This document shows, in pieces, positions 11,331-23,343 of a DNA stretch of 64,000 nucleotides; the first letter of the stretch is position 1, and each line of letters starts with the position of its first letter. A program made the position numbers and the translations under genes. Source of the stretch: Helianthus annuus. Taxonomy: Eukaryota > Streptophyta > Magnoliopsida > Asterales > Asteraceae. The notes below the pieces were generated by a model. That model did not search any database. It saw only the letters and a program-made list of their open reading frames with translations, and was not told the origin of the DNA. The stretch is from contig NC_035433.2 of NCBI RefSeq assembly GCF_002127325.2, forward strand, positions 16,728,611 through 16,792,610. Direction: 5' to 3'.

Positions 11331-13090
11331 CAGAGCTCCCAAGTTGGTAATCGTGGAGCAGGAATCAGCATCATTCTTGAATATGTTTGTTTGAGTAATC
11401 CTACAAGTGGTAGAAAAGTGGGTTTTTACCTACAAGTGGTTAATCAAGGTCATTTAGTTGAACTTGATTTAACTTTCATACAAATGATTGAAAGAACAAG
11501 ATGATGAGTTTATCCCCTAACCTACAAATGGTTTGAGAAATCAACAAAATTTATTTTCCGGAAAAACCATTTTGATTAAAACAAACTTAAGTGTTTTGAA
11601 ATCATAATGGGAAAATATTTTGTTGTCAGGGGGAGTTCTGATTGTTTATGTAAAGTAGATGGCGATTTGAAGCAATTCACAACAGTTGTCAGTTTATTTG
11701 TACAGTTTTGTTTTTAAATTTTCCTTGAAAATTAAAAATTGAAACATATTTTTGATTTTAGGGGGAGTAAAAATTTAGAAAAAATTCGAAAATTTGAAAA
11801 ATCCAAAAACATGATAAACTAGAAAAAGCCAAAAACATCAAAAAATTCAAAAATGAATTTTCTAGTAAAAAGAGGAAATGATAGTACATCAGTGGACTAT
11901 CACAGCACGACAAAGAATTGGAAAGTCAAATGTGATAAACGATCTCACTGAGGATATGCCAGTAGGTTTTTATACATTCAGTAGATTGTTTTCGAGATAT
12001 AAACCTAAATATCATAACTTACTTATTTCGTGGGGAACATATCTCGGATATATGGGTAACCCCTGAAATCTTGTTTGAAGGGCTTTTTATTTCTGACATA
12101 CTAGGTCTTTGTTCGTGGTGATATCTGGGGTATTATACCAGGACTTCTGATTTTGCGAAAGCAATAGCCTAGTCCTCATATAATACTTTGCATTGCTTTA
12201 ATCTTAAAGCTCACCCTCAGCATAAAAATGATGAAACATTGAAAAATGATAATCATGTGCTATTGAAGAAAAGATCCCCAAACGGGACACGCTTAAAGTC
12301 GAGCCATCATCTCTTTGTCTGAACGGAAGTTCTAACCTGAGCTCTCATCGTCTCGCATTACCCATTTACAGATATCATTAGTGTACATTCACCTGTAAGA
12401 CTGAATATAGGAGTCTGGATATGGGAGTATATTCTGAGGTGGGACACGCGAATAAATTTAAGTCCATTAAAACAATAATCTCGTATCTCAAAACAATTGA
12501 ACTTTGTGTGAAAATTTAAGTGGATCAGTATACTGACAATCTATGTGAATCGTTTAGAACTTAAAATGATTAAAAGCTTAACGGTGTTGGTGATTTGTCT
12601 CAAAAACTGATATGATCCTCTTACACAAATTCACAAAAATATTGTTTGTAAATATTTATTTACTGCATTTCATTAAAAATCAAAAATCCAAAAAGATTTT
12701 CAATGTGTTTTAGCATAAATTTTTTAAAATACAAAAAGATTTTCGACAACTGATGATGAAAAGCTGATTTTCAAAATTCCAAATGCTAAACATGATGATC
12801 AGGTTTGGGAGAGTTGATTTTGAAATGAAAAATGTTATTCTTACAAGTGGTCATCAGAGATTATAAATGTTAAATCATTTTGAACGATTCCTGCATGTGA
12901 TTTCTAAATTTGTCAAATTTTAAATTTGTGAAATTTATTGTGAGGTAGAGTTGTGTGCAGGTAGAAGCAGCTAGGTTTTGATTCCTGAGAGAGCCAGGTA
13001 CCAGATCCTGTGGATACGAAAAGCCAGGTTTCGATCTTAGAACCTGTGAGAGTTATAAGAGCCAGGTTTTAGATTCAAAGACTATAGAGT
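11331..13090 (+). other. Non-coding 3' region of element B
   Basis: AT-rich, with several CTACAAGTGG motifs that echo the primer-binding-site junction, and GGGGGAGT purine runs near 11630 and 11760. An AGCCAGGT motif recurs around 12996-13070. No pol-like frame is present; the 62-codon frame at 11878 has no recognisable domain. The left end of the right LTR is uncertain (somewhere in 12954-13104). Confidence 0.6.
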
Positions 13091-13103
13091 GCAATCGCAC
13101 GAA

Positions 13104-13447
13104 ATGGTATATGGCCATTTCGCACGAAATGAGGTGTTCATTTCACACGAAATGGAGAGAAGTCCATTCCGCATGAAATGTCATTTCATGTGAGTCTGTT
13201 CCGTGCAAAATGGGCAGTCTATAAATACCAACTTTGATCATTTCATTTAAAAAAGTTCTGATTCCGGTAGCGAAGCTCTGCCGAAGTGTCTCCAGCATTG
13301 TAAAACGATCTGATATCAATACAGAGACAATTTAAAGTGAATCTACGTGCAAACCAGCTGAAATAACTCCGATACGTTTGTTTCCGCCACTCGTATTGGA
13401 CGAGATCTCTTCTGAATGACTTGTTTGGTCGTGCGAACGATCCTACA
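13104..13447 (+). repeat. Right LTR of element B (well-aligned part)
   Basis: Matches 4243-4555 closely, including the TATAAATA box (13220-13227) and the CCTACA end at 13447, which is followed by target duplication GCAAA. The first 95 bp of the left LTR have no clear counterpart here, so its 5' end has diverged or been lost. Confidence 0.8.
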
Positions 13448-13452
13448 GCAAA

Positions 13453-15046
13453 CACATCTCTATTATGCACTACGACCTTTGTGTCCTCCACATAGTCGTC
13501 TGTTTGCAATGTTAGATTTGATTACAAAATCCTTATTGCCAAACTTTTATGATACAAATGCAAGACACCCCCACATTTAAGTGCTATAGGATATCATCCA
13601 AATGGGGTAATGAAAACCATTTCTACATACCCTTATAGGGTTGTTTCTAAATGGATCCTCCCCCACATTTCTTGCCATTTGATCAACATTTCCGTAACTT
13701 CACTTATGACAACATTTATACACATATGATTGAAAAAGATCAATTCATTGTATCAGTGAATTCAACTCATATTGTATTAGCTTACATAAGCTTCCGAGCT
13801 AACCAAAGCAACACATGCCATTGTCATAAGTTTGTCACCAACTTAGAATAATTCTAATTTAACACCTAGAATAAGCCTAGACAATGAGTTCTCCTCATTA
13901 GCTTTTCGAACAAACTCTTCAAAAGTTACATGTCTTTTCCTTATAATGAATGAAAATACTCCCTCAACTTTGTCCATACACAAATTCTTTTTGTGTTCAT
14001 ACACATTTGAATATTTAGAGTTAATTAGTCTCTGTCAAGACCCATAATTAACAAAGTACTAGAAGATGCATCATTCTGATTCTTCACAGCCCTAAGGATA
14101 TCATAATATCACTTTGCAACATTCATTCCTTGTTAAGACAAAATAATGAGACTTATTCATAATCCTAAAACATCAATATTTAGGAAGTTTTCACAAATTA
14201 CTGTATATGGCACATAGCTAAATTTCATCATTCATTTAAGGAACATAACTTGTTTACCTTTGATCTTCAACAATCTACCATTGACTCATAAGTACTTAAA
14301 CACAAGTCTTAATCCAAGTCACTTGGTGAACACATTCATCACCAACAAGATGAATGTTTCTCGTCTACAATCACTATTATGTGTGAGATAGAGTCAACTA
14401 GATCGACACTCAACAACATGGCATTCATAATTTTTCCATAAGTTATTTGCACACATCTATTGTTATTCATTAGGAGATATGTATATTTAGGATGCTCTCC
14501 CAAATGAAGGTAAAATCTCCATATAGATCTAACAATAATCAAGTAGTAGATGCATCTAGTTATAAATCTCGTAAGATTTATTAAAGGTATACAATAACAT
14601 ATAGTACTTTTACTTTCATATGTTAGAATTCACACTTGTGGATTTTCCAATGACTTCTAATGAAGTATGTCGACATGAATGTCATCAGTGTATTTCATCT
14701 CAATACACTCACTATGTTCTTTCATTACTCACTCATGATGTGGTTATACATTTAATGTTTCGTCTTTGACTTTTAGTCAATGTAACAACTCTCAAGTCGT
14801 TTATGTCCAAGTATTTTCATGTACTATCCATATAAAATCATATTCTTTTAAACAATGTATAACCGATGTTATAATTATTTTCCACAAAAATAATTTATAC
14901 GTCACAACCATTATTGATTTATTTCTTTGTAAAAAATTGCATGTGTTATCCGAAGATATTGAACACAAAACAATTAAATACATTGGAAACTAAATCATAA
15001 GTGCCAATCACTTTTGAAATTTAAACGGAAGCATAGACAATATGTA
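13453..15046 (-). mobile_element. Non-coding internal region of element A, part 2
   Basis: Resumes directly after the right target duplication of element B. It is AT-rich and lacks long frames or recognisable domains. It ends abruptly at about 15046 against a truncated LTR of element C, so a deletion probably removed both the rest of A and the outer end of C's left LTR. Confidence 0.45.
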
Positions 15047-16140
15047 GAGGAGGATAAAAGCTAACAAGAGAGGTCCTTCAAGATCCAAAGCCACTAAGCT
15101 TCCTTGTATGAACTCTAACACCCTTGTATGTGCTTAGAATGGATGAAGAAGGTTGAATGATGGTGGTGGTGTAAGTGTGGGTGTTCGGCCGAGAATAAGC
15201 AAGATGGAAGAAGAAGATGAGTGTGTGTTAGTGTGTGTGAGAATATGAGCTCTTGTTCCTTCATACCATACCTATAACCATTTTAATCCTCTAACTCTTG
15301 TGTAATATGCTCAAAATTAAGAGACAAGATCTAATAAACAATTGAAATAAAATCAACGTGTGGGGGCCAAGTATGGGTCGTCCACTAGGTAGGGGGGGGG
15401 TCTAGCTTAGGTGTTAACCATTTAGTTACTTAATAGTTCAATTCCAAGTATCGGTTATGTGTTTTAGTTATTAGATATTTATAGGAGGTGTTATGATGTT
15501 CGGGGACCATAACTAGCTTGGAAACATTAAAACAGTGCTTCTAGTGTAAATTTGGTGTTTCGGGTAGTGTCCGGTTGTTCGGTTGGATACTGGTTTGTTA
15601 AAGTGCTACACTTGCAGTTTAGTGTGCTTTATGTACCCTTTTCTGACACTTTTGATTCCTGACACTTAGGAAAGCATTCAGGACCATTTAACCATGTTTC
15701 TGCATAATATTAATGTGTTTAAATGCTGATTTATGCTGAATTTTGCTGAATTCAGCACTTTGGGTGACTTTTAGGCACTTTCCTGCACTTCAACTATCAC
15801 TTAGAAATGCAGTTTTGTGATCCTTACTTTCCTACAATCTATACTAGTGTAGTACTTAGTTTCTAGCCCACACTGGGCCTCAAAACACTGTTTGTCTATG
15901 TGCTGAGTTCCATCAGCATTTTCCTGATTTATCAGATAACGGTGCTAAATGTACTCAATGCATCATTTAAGGCAACATAGCTTTCATGCAATATTGATAT
16001 GACATTAAACAATGTATGATGCACATGTATGTATATGGCAGTAATCAGAATGCAATTAGTTGTAATTCAGCACAGTCATTAAGTACTAATCAAGATTATT
16101 TAATTGTAAGGATACCTGGATTTTTTTTACAGTTGTCACA
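15047..16140 (-). repeat. 3' LTR of element C, truncated
   Basis: Begins (minus strand) TGTGACAACTGT at 16140, directly after the polypurine tract, and matches 39826-40917 of the right LTR. The remaining 3 kb of the right LTR has no counterpart: similarity stops at about 15047. Confidence 0.82.
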
Positions 16141-16175
16141 TTCTCCCCCTGTTAAGAAAATTTCGTCCCAAAATT

Positions 16176-16641
16176 TTAAGCTTTACTACTAGCTGCAGGG
16201 GTGTTAGGGAATAAGTGCGGGTATCTAGCTTTCATGCGGTCCTCACGCTCCCAAGTAAACTCTGGGCTGTGACATGCCTTCCATCGAACCTTAACAAGTT
16301 TGACACTACTCCTTCGGGTCTTGTTAATTTTTCAATCCGTAACCTCAACGGGTTCTTCTGTAAAATGGAGTGTGTCGTCAATGTGAACTTCATCAGCAGG
16401 AATAACCACCATTTCTTGAGTTGGACTTTTCTTCAGGTTAGCTACATGGAGTGTATCATGAACACCATTCAGTTCTGCAGGTAGATCCAACTTATAAGCT
16501 ACAAGCCCAATCCTTTCCAAGATTTTGAACGGTCCAATAAATCGTGGGTTTAACTTTCCACGCTTCCCAAAGCGTGCTACACCTTTCCAAGGTGAGACTT
16601 TCAGCAAAACCATATCTCCCACTTCAAATTCCAAAGGTTTC
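16176..16641 (-). pseudogene. pol: Element C integrase C-terminus with chromodomain-like tail
   Basis: The minus-strand frame carries the GPY-type module of gypsy integrases (FEVGDMVLLKVSPWKG, RFIGPFKILERIG) and then a chromodomain-like segment with VKVRW, FTWEREDRM and RYPHLF. A TGA at 16332-16334 (probably from CGA) interrupts it; the family-like frame continues to a stop at 16176-16178, next to the polypurine tract. Positions 16637-16641 are the GTTTC target duplication of element E. The preceding codons are at 26671-26797. Host-chromatin targeting would be the role of the tail. Confidence 0.85.
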
Positions 16642-19600
16642 TGTCACACCCCGACCACGTAAAACAACAAAACGTGGCGGAAACATCGGGGAGTGTTGTA
16701 ACAGAATCATTGTTTCACAACCATAGATTAAACAATTTTGTTTTATTGAATTAAATGTATTACAATGTCTTAACAACAAAGAAAATATAACATAATTAAC
16801 TAGTCTTGCATCTTTTAATGTCTCTAAGGCCTCGTCCAATCCTATGTGAGCATGCATCAATATCATCATCAAATATCATCTACTATTGTACCTGAAACAT
16901 ATGTGAAAATACATCAGCATAAAAATGCCGGCGAGTACATAGGTTTTATTGATTTAGGATTCATGACTTATAAGTTTAGAAAAAAAGTTGTTTAACAAAA
17001 GTCAGTCATGATCCTTGTAAAATGTTTTGTTTTATAAATCATTTGAAAATCGATGATAGATATGTATATGTAAAAGAATAATGTAAGGTTAAATGAATAA
17101 CCAAGTAAAAATGAGTTTGTATAAGATAAGTTGTTTGTAAAACAATGTCTTGTGAAAAATATGTTATTTGTATAAATTGTATAAGTCCAAATTGAATGAT
17201 TTAAATAACGCTACGACATGTAATATAATACAAGCACCTATATATAGGAAGTACCAGCGGTGTATCCACCATGCTTGTACCACATTACACACGCCTCGTT
17301 ACTTAAATCACTTACCCAACCAAACCACCAATGTAAATTGCCCATGTCTAAACCATTTTTCAAATGCCTTTGTGAAAACCATGTCAAAATGTTTATCATG
17401 TAATGTGTAAACAAAATGTCATGTATGGCAAGCGAAGTATGTATCAACTAGACCATAGGTAAAATGCACAAAACGACGTATTGAAGTAAAACGTATTTTA
17501 AATGGTTCATGTCAATCAACAGATACAAACGGTTCACATAGTTAAATAGTTACAACGGTTCAAAATGTAGTTCAATGTGTCCATATGCTGGAAAAGCATG
17601 TGCGGCAAAATGTAATGTAAACAATGTACTAAGTATGCACTAAATGAACATACTTAGCATAAAATGTCATGTAAAATGATGTACTAAGTATGCACATAAC
17701 GGACATACATAGCAAAAATATAATGAAATCATGTACTAATAGCGTACTAATGAACATAGCAAGTATATGATGTGAAAACATGAAAAGCATGAAAGTAACA
17801 GGTAGGCACATGTGTTTCACCCCAAAATGTTTGAAAAACAGTAAAAGAGGGGTCTATGTACTCACTTGAGGGTGCTTAGAAGTCTTGAACAACAACCAAG
17901 CAAAGCTAGAGGGGTCATGGAAATCAAACGACACCTAATATAGGTAACTACATTAATAACCGGACCTAACTCGGAAGATCGGATAGTATGAGGTTTCGTA
18001 AACCAAATGAGTATTGGAACTCATATGATATGGTTTAACAAAGCCTGCATACTAAAATGAAACCTAACCTAAGTTCTTACGACCCATTATAACCCGTTAC
18101 GATGGCTTACGCCACTTTAACGCGTCGTTCGCGTAAAACGCGTTCAGACCGCCTAACTAGCCCTATGACAAGTATTATATGCCTTAACAAGTCTAATAAT
18201 GTTGCCTAATCAGTTTAGATATCAAAATTTATGTTACATATGCTTAAAATGAATTTATGCGTAAAAAGGGCATTTTGGTAATTTTCCTAAGGCATATAAA
18301 CTACCTATCATACAACTACTTAAATGAAGCGACCATAAGGTATAACCTCGGAAGGTTATTCCCTATACAACTATGGTCACCTAAAGTGTTTGGTCGGATC
18401 CTAATGATCGACCAAATGGGTCGGGTTCGAAAGTATAAGCGATTGTTTAGATCGCTTACCTTTACGACCCTAAACAAGCACAAATCTAAAAGTGACGAGT
18501 TAAACATGTTAGAATATATTTAACGATATTTAAAAACAGGTTTTATATCAAGACAAAGGGTCTTGATACCCACAAGTAGCTTGGTTACAAAATACGCAAG
18601 AATGCGCATTTTAGCCGAAACTACGACTCGTCACTGAGCCTAGATAACGTGGTAATCAGTAGGTATAGTCACTAGGGACTATAACCATCGTGATTACGCT
18701 CATGTTATGAAGTTCAAACGAACTTCGCACTGACCATAAACTGGTCAATGCAGAAAGTCAAACGCAGTTTGACTTTAACGCTAAAACGAAAGAAAAGCAC
18801 GAAAGAATACTTACAGAAGGTCCCCGCAAGATTTGATCCGATTTACCCTCAGGTATGAAGTATGAACTCCAACTTAGAGGGCCAAAATCAGATTCAAATG
18901 TGGGTTTTGCAAATGAGAATGGAGGGGTATTTATAGATTTCATGGAACCGTTAAGATCGTTCGTCGAATAACGTGCTTTAATCTTAACCGTACACATGTG
19001 CCCATTGTTTTGTAAAACCATGGGAGCCCCTAGAATGAGTCCATGGTATGATAAAAACCATTGAATATTAGCCCATGGTATTGCAAAACCATGGGTTAAA
19101 ACCATCAAATCTCAAAAGTGGACCATGTTCAATGTATCTGCCAGAAATTTCAAAAATGGTCCCTGCACTTGTAAAACTTGATTTTTTTTGCACTTTTAAG
19201 CCACGTTAACCCCATTTCAAGGCTCTAAAATAAACTTAAAGTATAGGGAACTTAAAATATGCTCAAAAACATCTCGGATGTCGGTTCGTTTGGTTGTATT
19301 GTAGTGTTGTTCGGTTAATTACGACGGAAATCGTAACGGACGCAAAAACGATCCAAATTACACGACGAATGGATTTTTCTTATGCGAAACAGTAAAATAA
19401 AATATTTTAATGCTTACATAAATTTTTGGATGTCCGGATATATTCAGAACGTAAGATATGCGCGAAAATGCAAACTTATGCACTTTTTGACGCTTTTAAT
19501 CCCTATTGATCAAGAAAGTTTATTTTTTTGCGCACCAAACACCTCAAAGCCTATTTCTAAGCTATGTAAAGGATATTTAGGGCATATTAAACTTATGATC

Positions 19601-19964
19601 AAGTTCCAGAATGTTTGTTACAGTACAAATCGACATACTTTCGTAGTTTGTCGAATTTAGTCCCTGTAAGCGAATAAACTTGATTTCGGCATACCAAACC
19701 ATCCAAAACTTATTTCTAAGTTATGTAAAGGTTATTTAAGGTATGTTAAGCCTATTTCACTATTCCGGAGTGTTTGTTGCATTAAACTGGTTATATTTAC
19801 GCATCAGATCGCGTATAACCTTCCAGAAAGCGATTTAAAGCCCGAAATCGAACAAGAATTGATACATGTAAACGATACACATATTTTTACAAAACCCAAG
19901 TATGAAACACAATATCTCATTGATTTGGTATTTGTTTGACGGTTGTAGTGACACAGGTGTCACA
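16642..19964 (-). repeat. Left LTR of element E (3' LTR)
   Basis: 3323 bp. On the minus strand it starts TGTGACACCTGTGTCAC and ends CGGGGTGTGACA. Pairs with 23344-26665 over its full length. Short open frames inside have counterparts at the same LTR positions in the partner but no recognisable domain. Confidence 0.92.
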
Positions 19965-20068
19965 GTCTCCCCTACTTTAGGAAATTTCGTCACGAAATTT
20001 ATTCGTAGGAGTCTGTCTGTGACTTTGTGTCAAATAATCACCAGAAATATGTAAGGCATAATCCTGTC

Positions 20069-20594
20069 ATTTCCTTAACAGACATTCTTCAGAAACGAAA
20101 ATGAAGGAACGGAGTCATTTTCTTCAACGAGTATTCTTCAGAAGCGGAAATGAAGGAATTAAACAAACGGAGATTCACTTCCTCAACGGACAATCTTCAG
20201 AAACGAAAATGAATGGACGGAGTCACTTTCAACGGTTGCTTCCTCAGAAACAGAAATGAAAAAGGTTAAACAAACGGATATTCATTCCCTCAACGGACAA
20301 TCTTCAGAGACGAAAATGAGCTGACGGAGTCATTTTCAACGGTTGCTTCCTTAGAAATGGAAATGAAAAGGGTAAAACAAACGGATATTCATTTCCTCAA
20401 CGGACAATCTTCAGAGACGAAAATGAACGGACGGAGTCATTTTCAACGGTTGCTTCCTCAGAAACGGAAATGAAATGGGTAAACAAACGGATATTCATTT
20501 CCTCAACAGACAATCTTCAGAAACGAAAATGAACGGACGGAGTCATTTTCAACGGTTGCTTCCTCAGAAACGGAAATGAAAAGGGTTAAACTCT
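20069..20594. repeat. 107-bp tandem repeat, about 5 units
   Basis: A CAATCTTCAG-type landmark recurs at 20083, 20191, 20298, 20405 and 20511 (spacings 106-108). Each unit contains two alternating half-sites with GAAACGAAAATGA / GAAACGGAAATGA. The array lies between gag and the 3' LTR of element E, where pol would be in an autonomous relative. Confidence 0.88.
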
Positions 20595-20599
20595 AGACA

Positions 20600-21660
20600 C
20601 ATGACAAAACTTTCTGTGGTTCCTATGCACTAAATTCCATAATTATGTGCGCGTCCATAATTATGTAATTCCTTGCACAGTCCGCACAGTATATTTCATA
20701 ATGTGTAGGGGAAGAAAATCAAACCTATGATGAGTGTGACTAGACTACCATAGGGTCCTTTTAATTAGATCGACAAATGATCTCTTTAATTAGACCACCA
20801 AGGAGTCTTTTCAACTATATCATCACATGATATTCCTAACCAGATTTTTGGATCAATCTGTTTAACTAGACCACTCAAGGGGTCTAATTATGGAATAGTA
20901 CCTCATAACCCAGGGGACTTAACTACAACGTAGAGGTCCACTAAGGATTTGAGATAGTACCTTTGGGTATCCTACTATGAATCCCTTATACGAAGATATG
21001 GAAGATTCTATGAGGATTTGGATAACAAAAATTTGGAACATACAAAGACATGAAAAGGGAACACATAAGCACATAATCACATAATTGTTTTCTTGATTAT
21101 TAATTGTTATTATCTTGTTATTGATTGCCATTAACTTGACGTTGATTTGAACATGGGTATTCAAGGTATACCAGGAACCCAGTCGATGGACTTCAACGTC
21201 CTCAAGCATCTATCTGAAAAGATAGGATGATCTTCCAAAAATTCGATTTTTGATTACATGGAATCACCACATTCGAATTAAGGTATACTATAATTAAGGA
21301 CTTGCGGAAATACCCTTAGGTATCCTATCAAGGATTGGGTATTAGTCTAGAGTTGTAACTTGCGCCTTGTCCTTCGTTTTCCTTGGAGGAAATGGGTACT
21401 TAGGATTTTCGTGGAATATTGCAAGAGATCATAAAATGGAAGAAATTTGGGGGTAGTCTGTTCTTCAAGGAATACGGTTCCTTGATTGTCGGTATTGTAG
21501 GGGATAAGTTGTTTTATACATGCAACCACATAAACATATTGCAATGTAAATAAAAGATTTATTTATAAACAACATCAACAACTGGTTTATGGACCATGAC
21601 AACAAAAGAAAATAATACATAAGGCTTGATTATTTCTAAACAGTGTCGTCTTCCAATTGG
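20600..21660 (-). other. Non-coding interior of element E
   Basis: About 1 kb between the minisatellite and gag. Repeated TTAATTAGAYC / GACCA motifs occur around 20757-20895. No domain-bearing frame was found. Confidence 0.55.
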
Positions 21661-21668
21661 TCAGATGC

Positions 21669-22757
21669 TCATCCCTGCGCTGGATTCGCATTAGCAAGCT
21701 TTGGGAAATTTCTTCGGAAATGGCCCATCTCGCCACAGTTGAAGCAAGAACCTGGTAGAAAACGACCTTGAGCAGGATTGTTGCCAGCCTGATTTGGTGC
21801 AGCTGCAACTGGGCAGACTCTTGCTGTATGGCCTACAAGTCCACAAGTTTGGCATTTGCGGCACTTTACATTGGAATGATGATGGAGGCTACATTGGTTG
21901 CACAAGGGTGCAGTTCCGTTGTATGGCTTCCTAGCAGGGGGTTGAGCTGGTTGGTTGGGGACGGCTTGATCATTGTGAGTAACCACGGCGAAGTTCTGAG
22001 AAGCCTTTCGCTTCTTTGACTTCTTAGGGGATCCAGTCTGTTCCTCCTTGGGTTTCGATTCCTCGACCGGTTTCTTGTCACTTTTTCGAGAAAGTTTACC
22101 TTTCCTGATCTGAGATTCAGTCAAGGTAGCAGATAGCTCAATGGCCTGTCTAACTGTAGTGGGATTACTACCAGTTACAATGTCTTGTACTGAGTCAGGG
22201 AGGCCATCAATGTACTTTTCGATTGCCTTATCCAAAGGCGTGACCATGTTTGGGCATAACAGACTTAATTCCTCATAACGATCTGTGTAGGCTCGATGCT
22301 CACCGCTATCTTGCTTAAGATCGTCAAGTTCTCTTTCCAAGGCCCTGATCTCGTGACGAGGACAGAATTCCTTCATCATCAGAGCTCGAAGCTCTTCCCA
22401 TGTTTGAACCAGTGCCACATCGGCACCCCTATCTCTCATCACACCATTCCACCATGTCAAAGCTCGCTTCTCAAAGACACTAGAAGCGAAGTCTACCTTT
22501 CACTCATTTGGGCATTGAACATGTCTGAAGGTGCTCTCTAAACTCTCGAACCATTGCAGAAGTGCAGTTGCTCCTTGGGTCCCAGAAAACTTTGATGGCT
22601 TAGCTGAGTTGAACGTCTTGAAGTTGCAGGGGGCATTATTGTTGTTGAGAGCTTGGTTACATTAAGCAACGATGTTCGGGATTGCAGCAGTCATTTGATG
22701 CGTAATGATAGCTGCCGGATCTTCAATAGGTACCTGATTTTCGCGTCGTGGAGGCAT
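21669..22757 (-). pseudogene. gag: Gypsy gag of element E (broken)
   Basis: The family start (MPPRRENQ) is at 22757-22755. A retrotransposon gag (capsid) domain follows (LTWWN, DLKQ.S, YEELSLLCPNMV, YIDGLP), then a basic linker and two CCHC knuckles. The first is intact (CQTCGLVGHTARVC). In the second, CFNCGEMGHFRRNF, the last zinc-binding Cys is Phe. In-frame stops lie at 22662-22664 (TAA, likely from CAA) and 22500-22502 (TGA, likely from CGA). The frame ends at 21669 just after the second knuckle, where protease would begin in a complete relative. The product would be the particle capsid/nucleocapsid. Confidence 0.88.
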
Positions 22758-23343
22758 TCTAAAAAGGGGAAACAAGAGAGGAAACAAGTGAAGTGGCATT
22801 GGGTAAGAATAGGAAGTTACAAATACCGACCAAAAGCATGGGTGATGGTCATTTGTTTGAACCACGAAGCAAACAAATGACACACAAAGGCTGAATCAAA
22901 GTAAATAGGTCCTCATAATGTATCGCGAAGACATGCTTGCCTATAAGTGGACACTCACCCCAAGAGTTCCCAGGTAAGAGTGACTGGTCCGATACTGCGG
23001 ATTTGTACGAACACTCTAGCCTTAGACAGAAAACTCAGGGTACAGGCACCCACCCTTCCAGTTTGCACGTGTTCACATTATTTAGACCACACTTTGATGG
23101 GATTTTGAAAACTTAGAGGGTTTAAAATCTTACAATAAATCATCCTAGAACAGATGATTAGTTTTCAAATCAGATTCAAATTTATGTTCTTATTGTGGTT
23201 GTCACTTAAGGATAAGTGACGGTATTGTTTTATGACTAAACACAAGTAAACTCGCGTTAGGGTCCTAGGAAGGTTATAGACTAGGTCAAAGCATTACTAA
23301 TAACCTAATTCCCTATAACCATTGGCTCTGATACCAACTTTTC
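22758..23343 (-). other. 5' leader and primer-binding site of element E
   Basis: TGGTATCAGAGCCAAT (minus strand, 23336-23321) lies seven bases inside the right LTR. The leader carries no supported gene. Confidence 0.85.

Larger units (their letters stand above)
4150..13447 (+). mobile_element. Element B: gag-only Ty1/copia-type retrotransposon
   Basis: Bounded by the perfect 5-bp target duplication GCAAA (4145-4149 and 13448-13452). The left LTR is 4150-4555 (TGTTGGTGCA...CCTACA), followed by primer site TGGTATCAGAGC (4558-4569). The right LTR ends CCTACA at 13447. The interior holds a hairpin-rich leader, one long copia-type gag (broken), and about 1.8 kb of non-coding 3' sequence. No protease, integrase, RT or RNase H is visible, so movement would have needed enzymes from a relative. 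It is interrupted by solo LTR F (7478-9979); without that it is about 6.8 kb. Confidence 0.88.

Noticed and set aside
18257..18523. 88-codon frame conserved at 24958-25224
   Set aside because: Conservation follows from the two LTRs of element E; no domain and no independent support.
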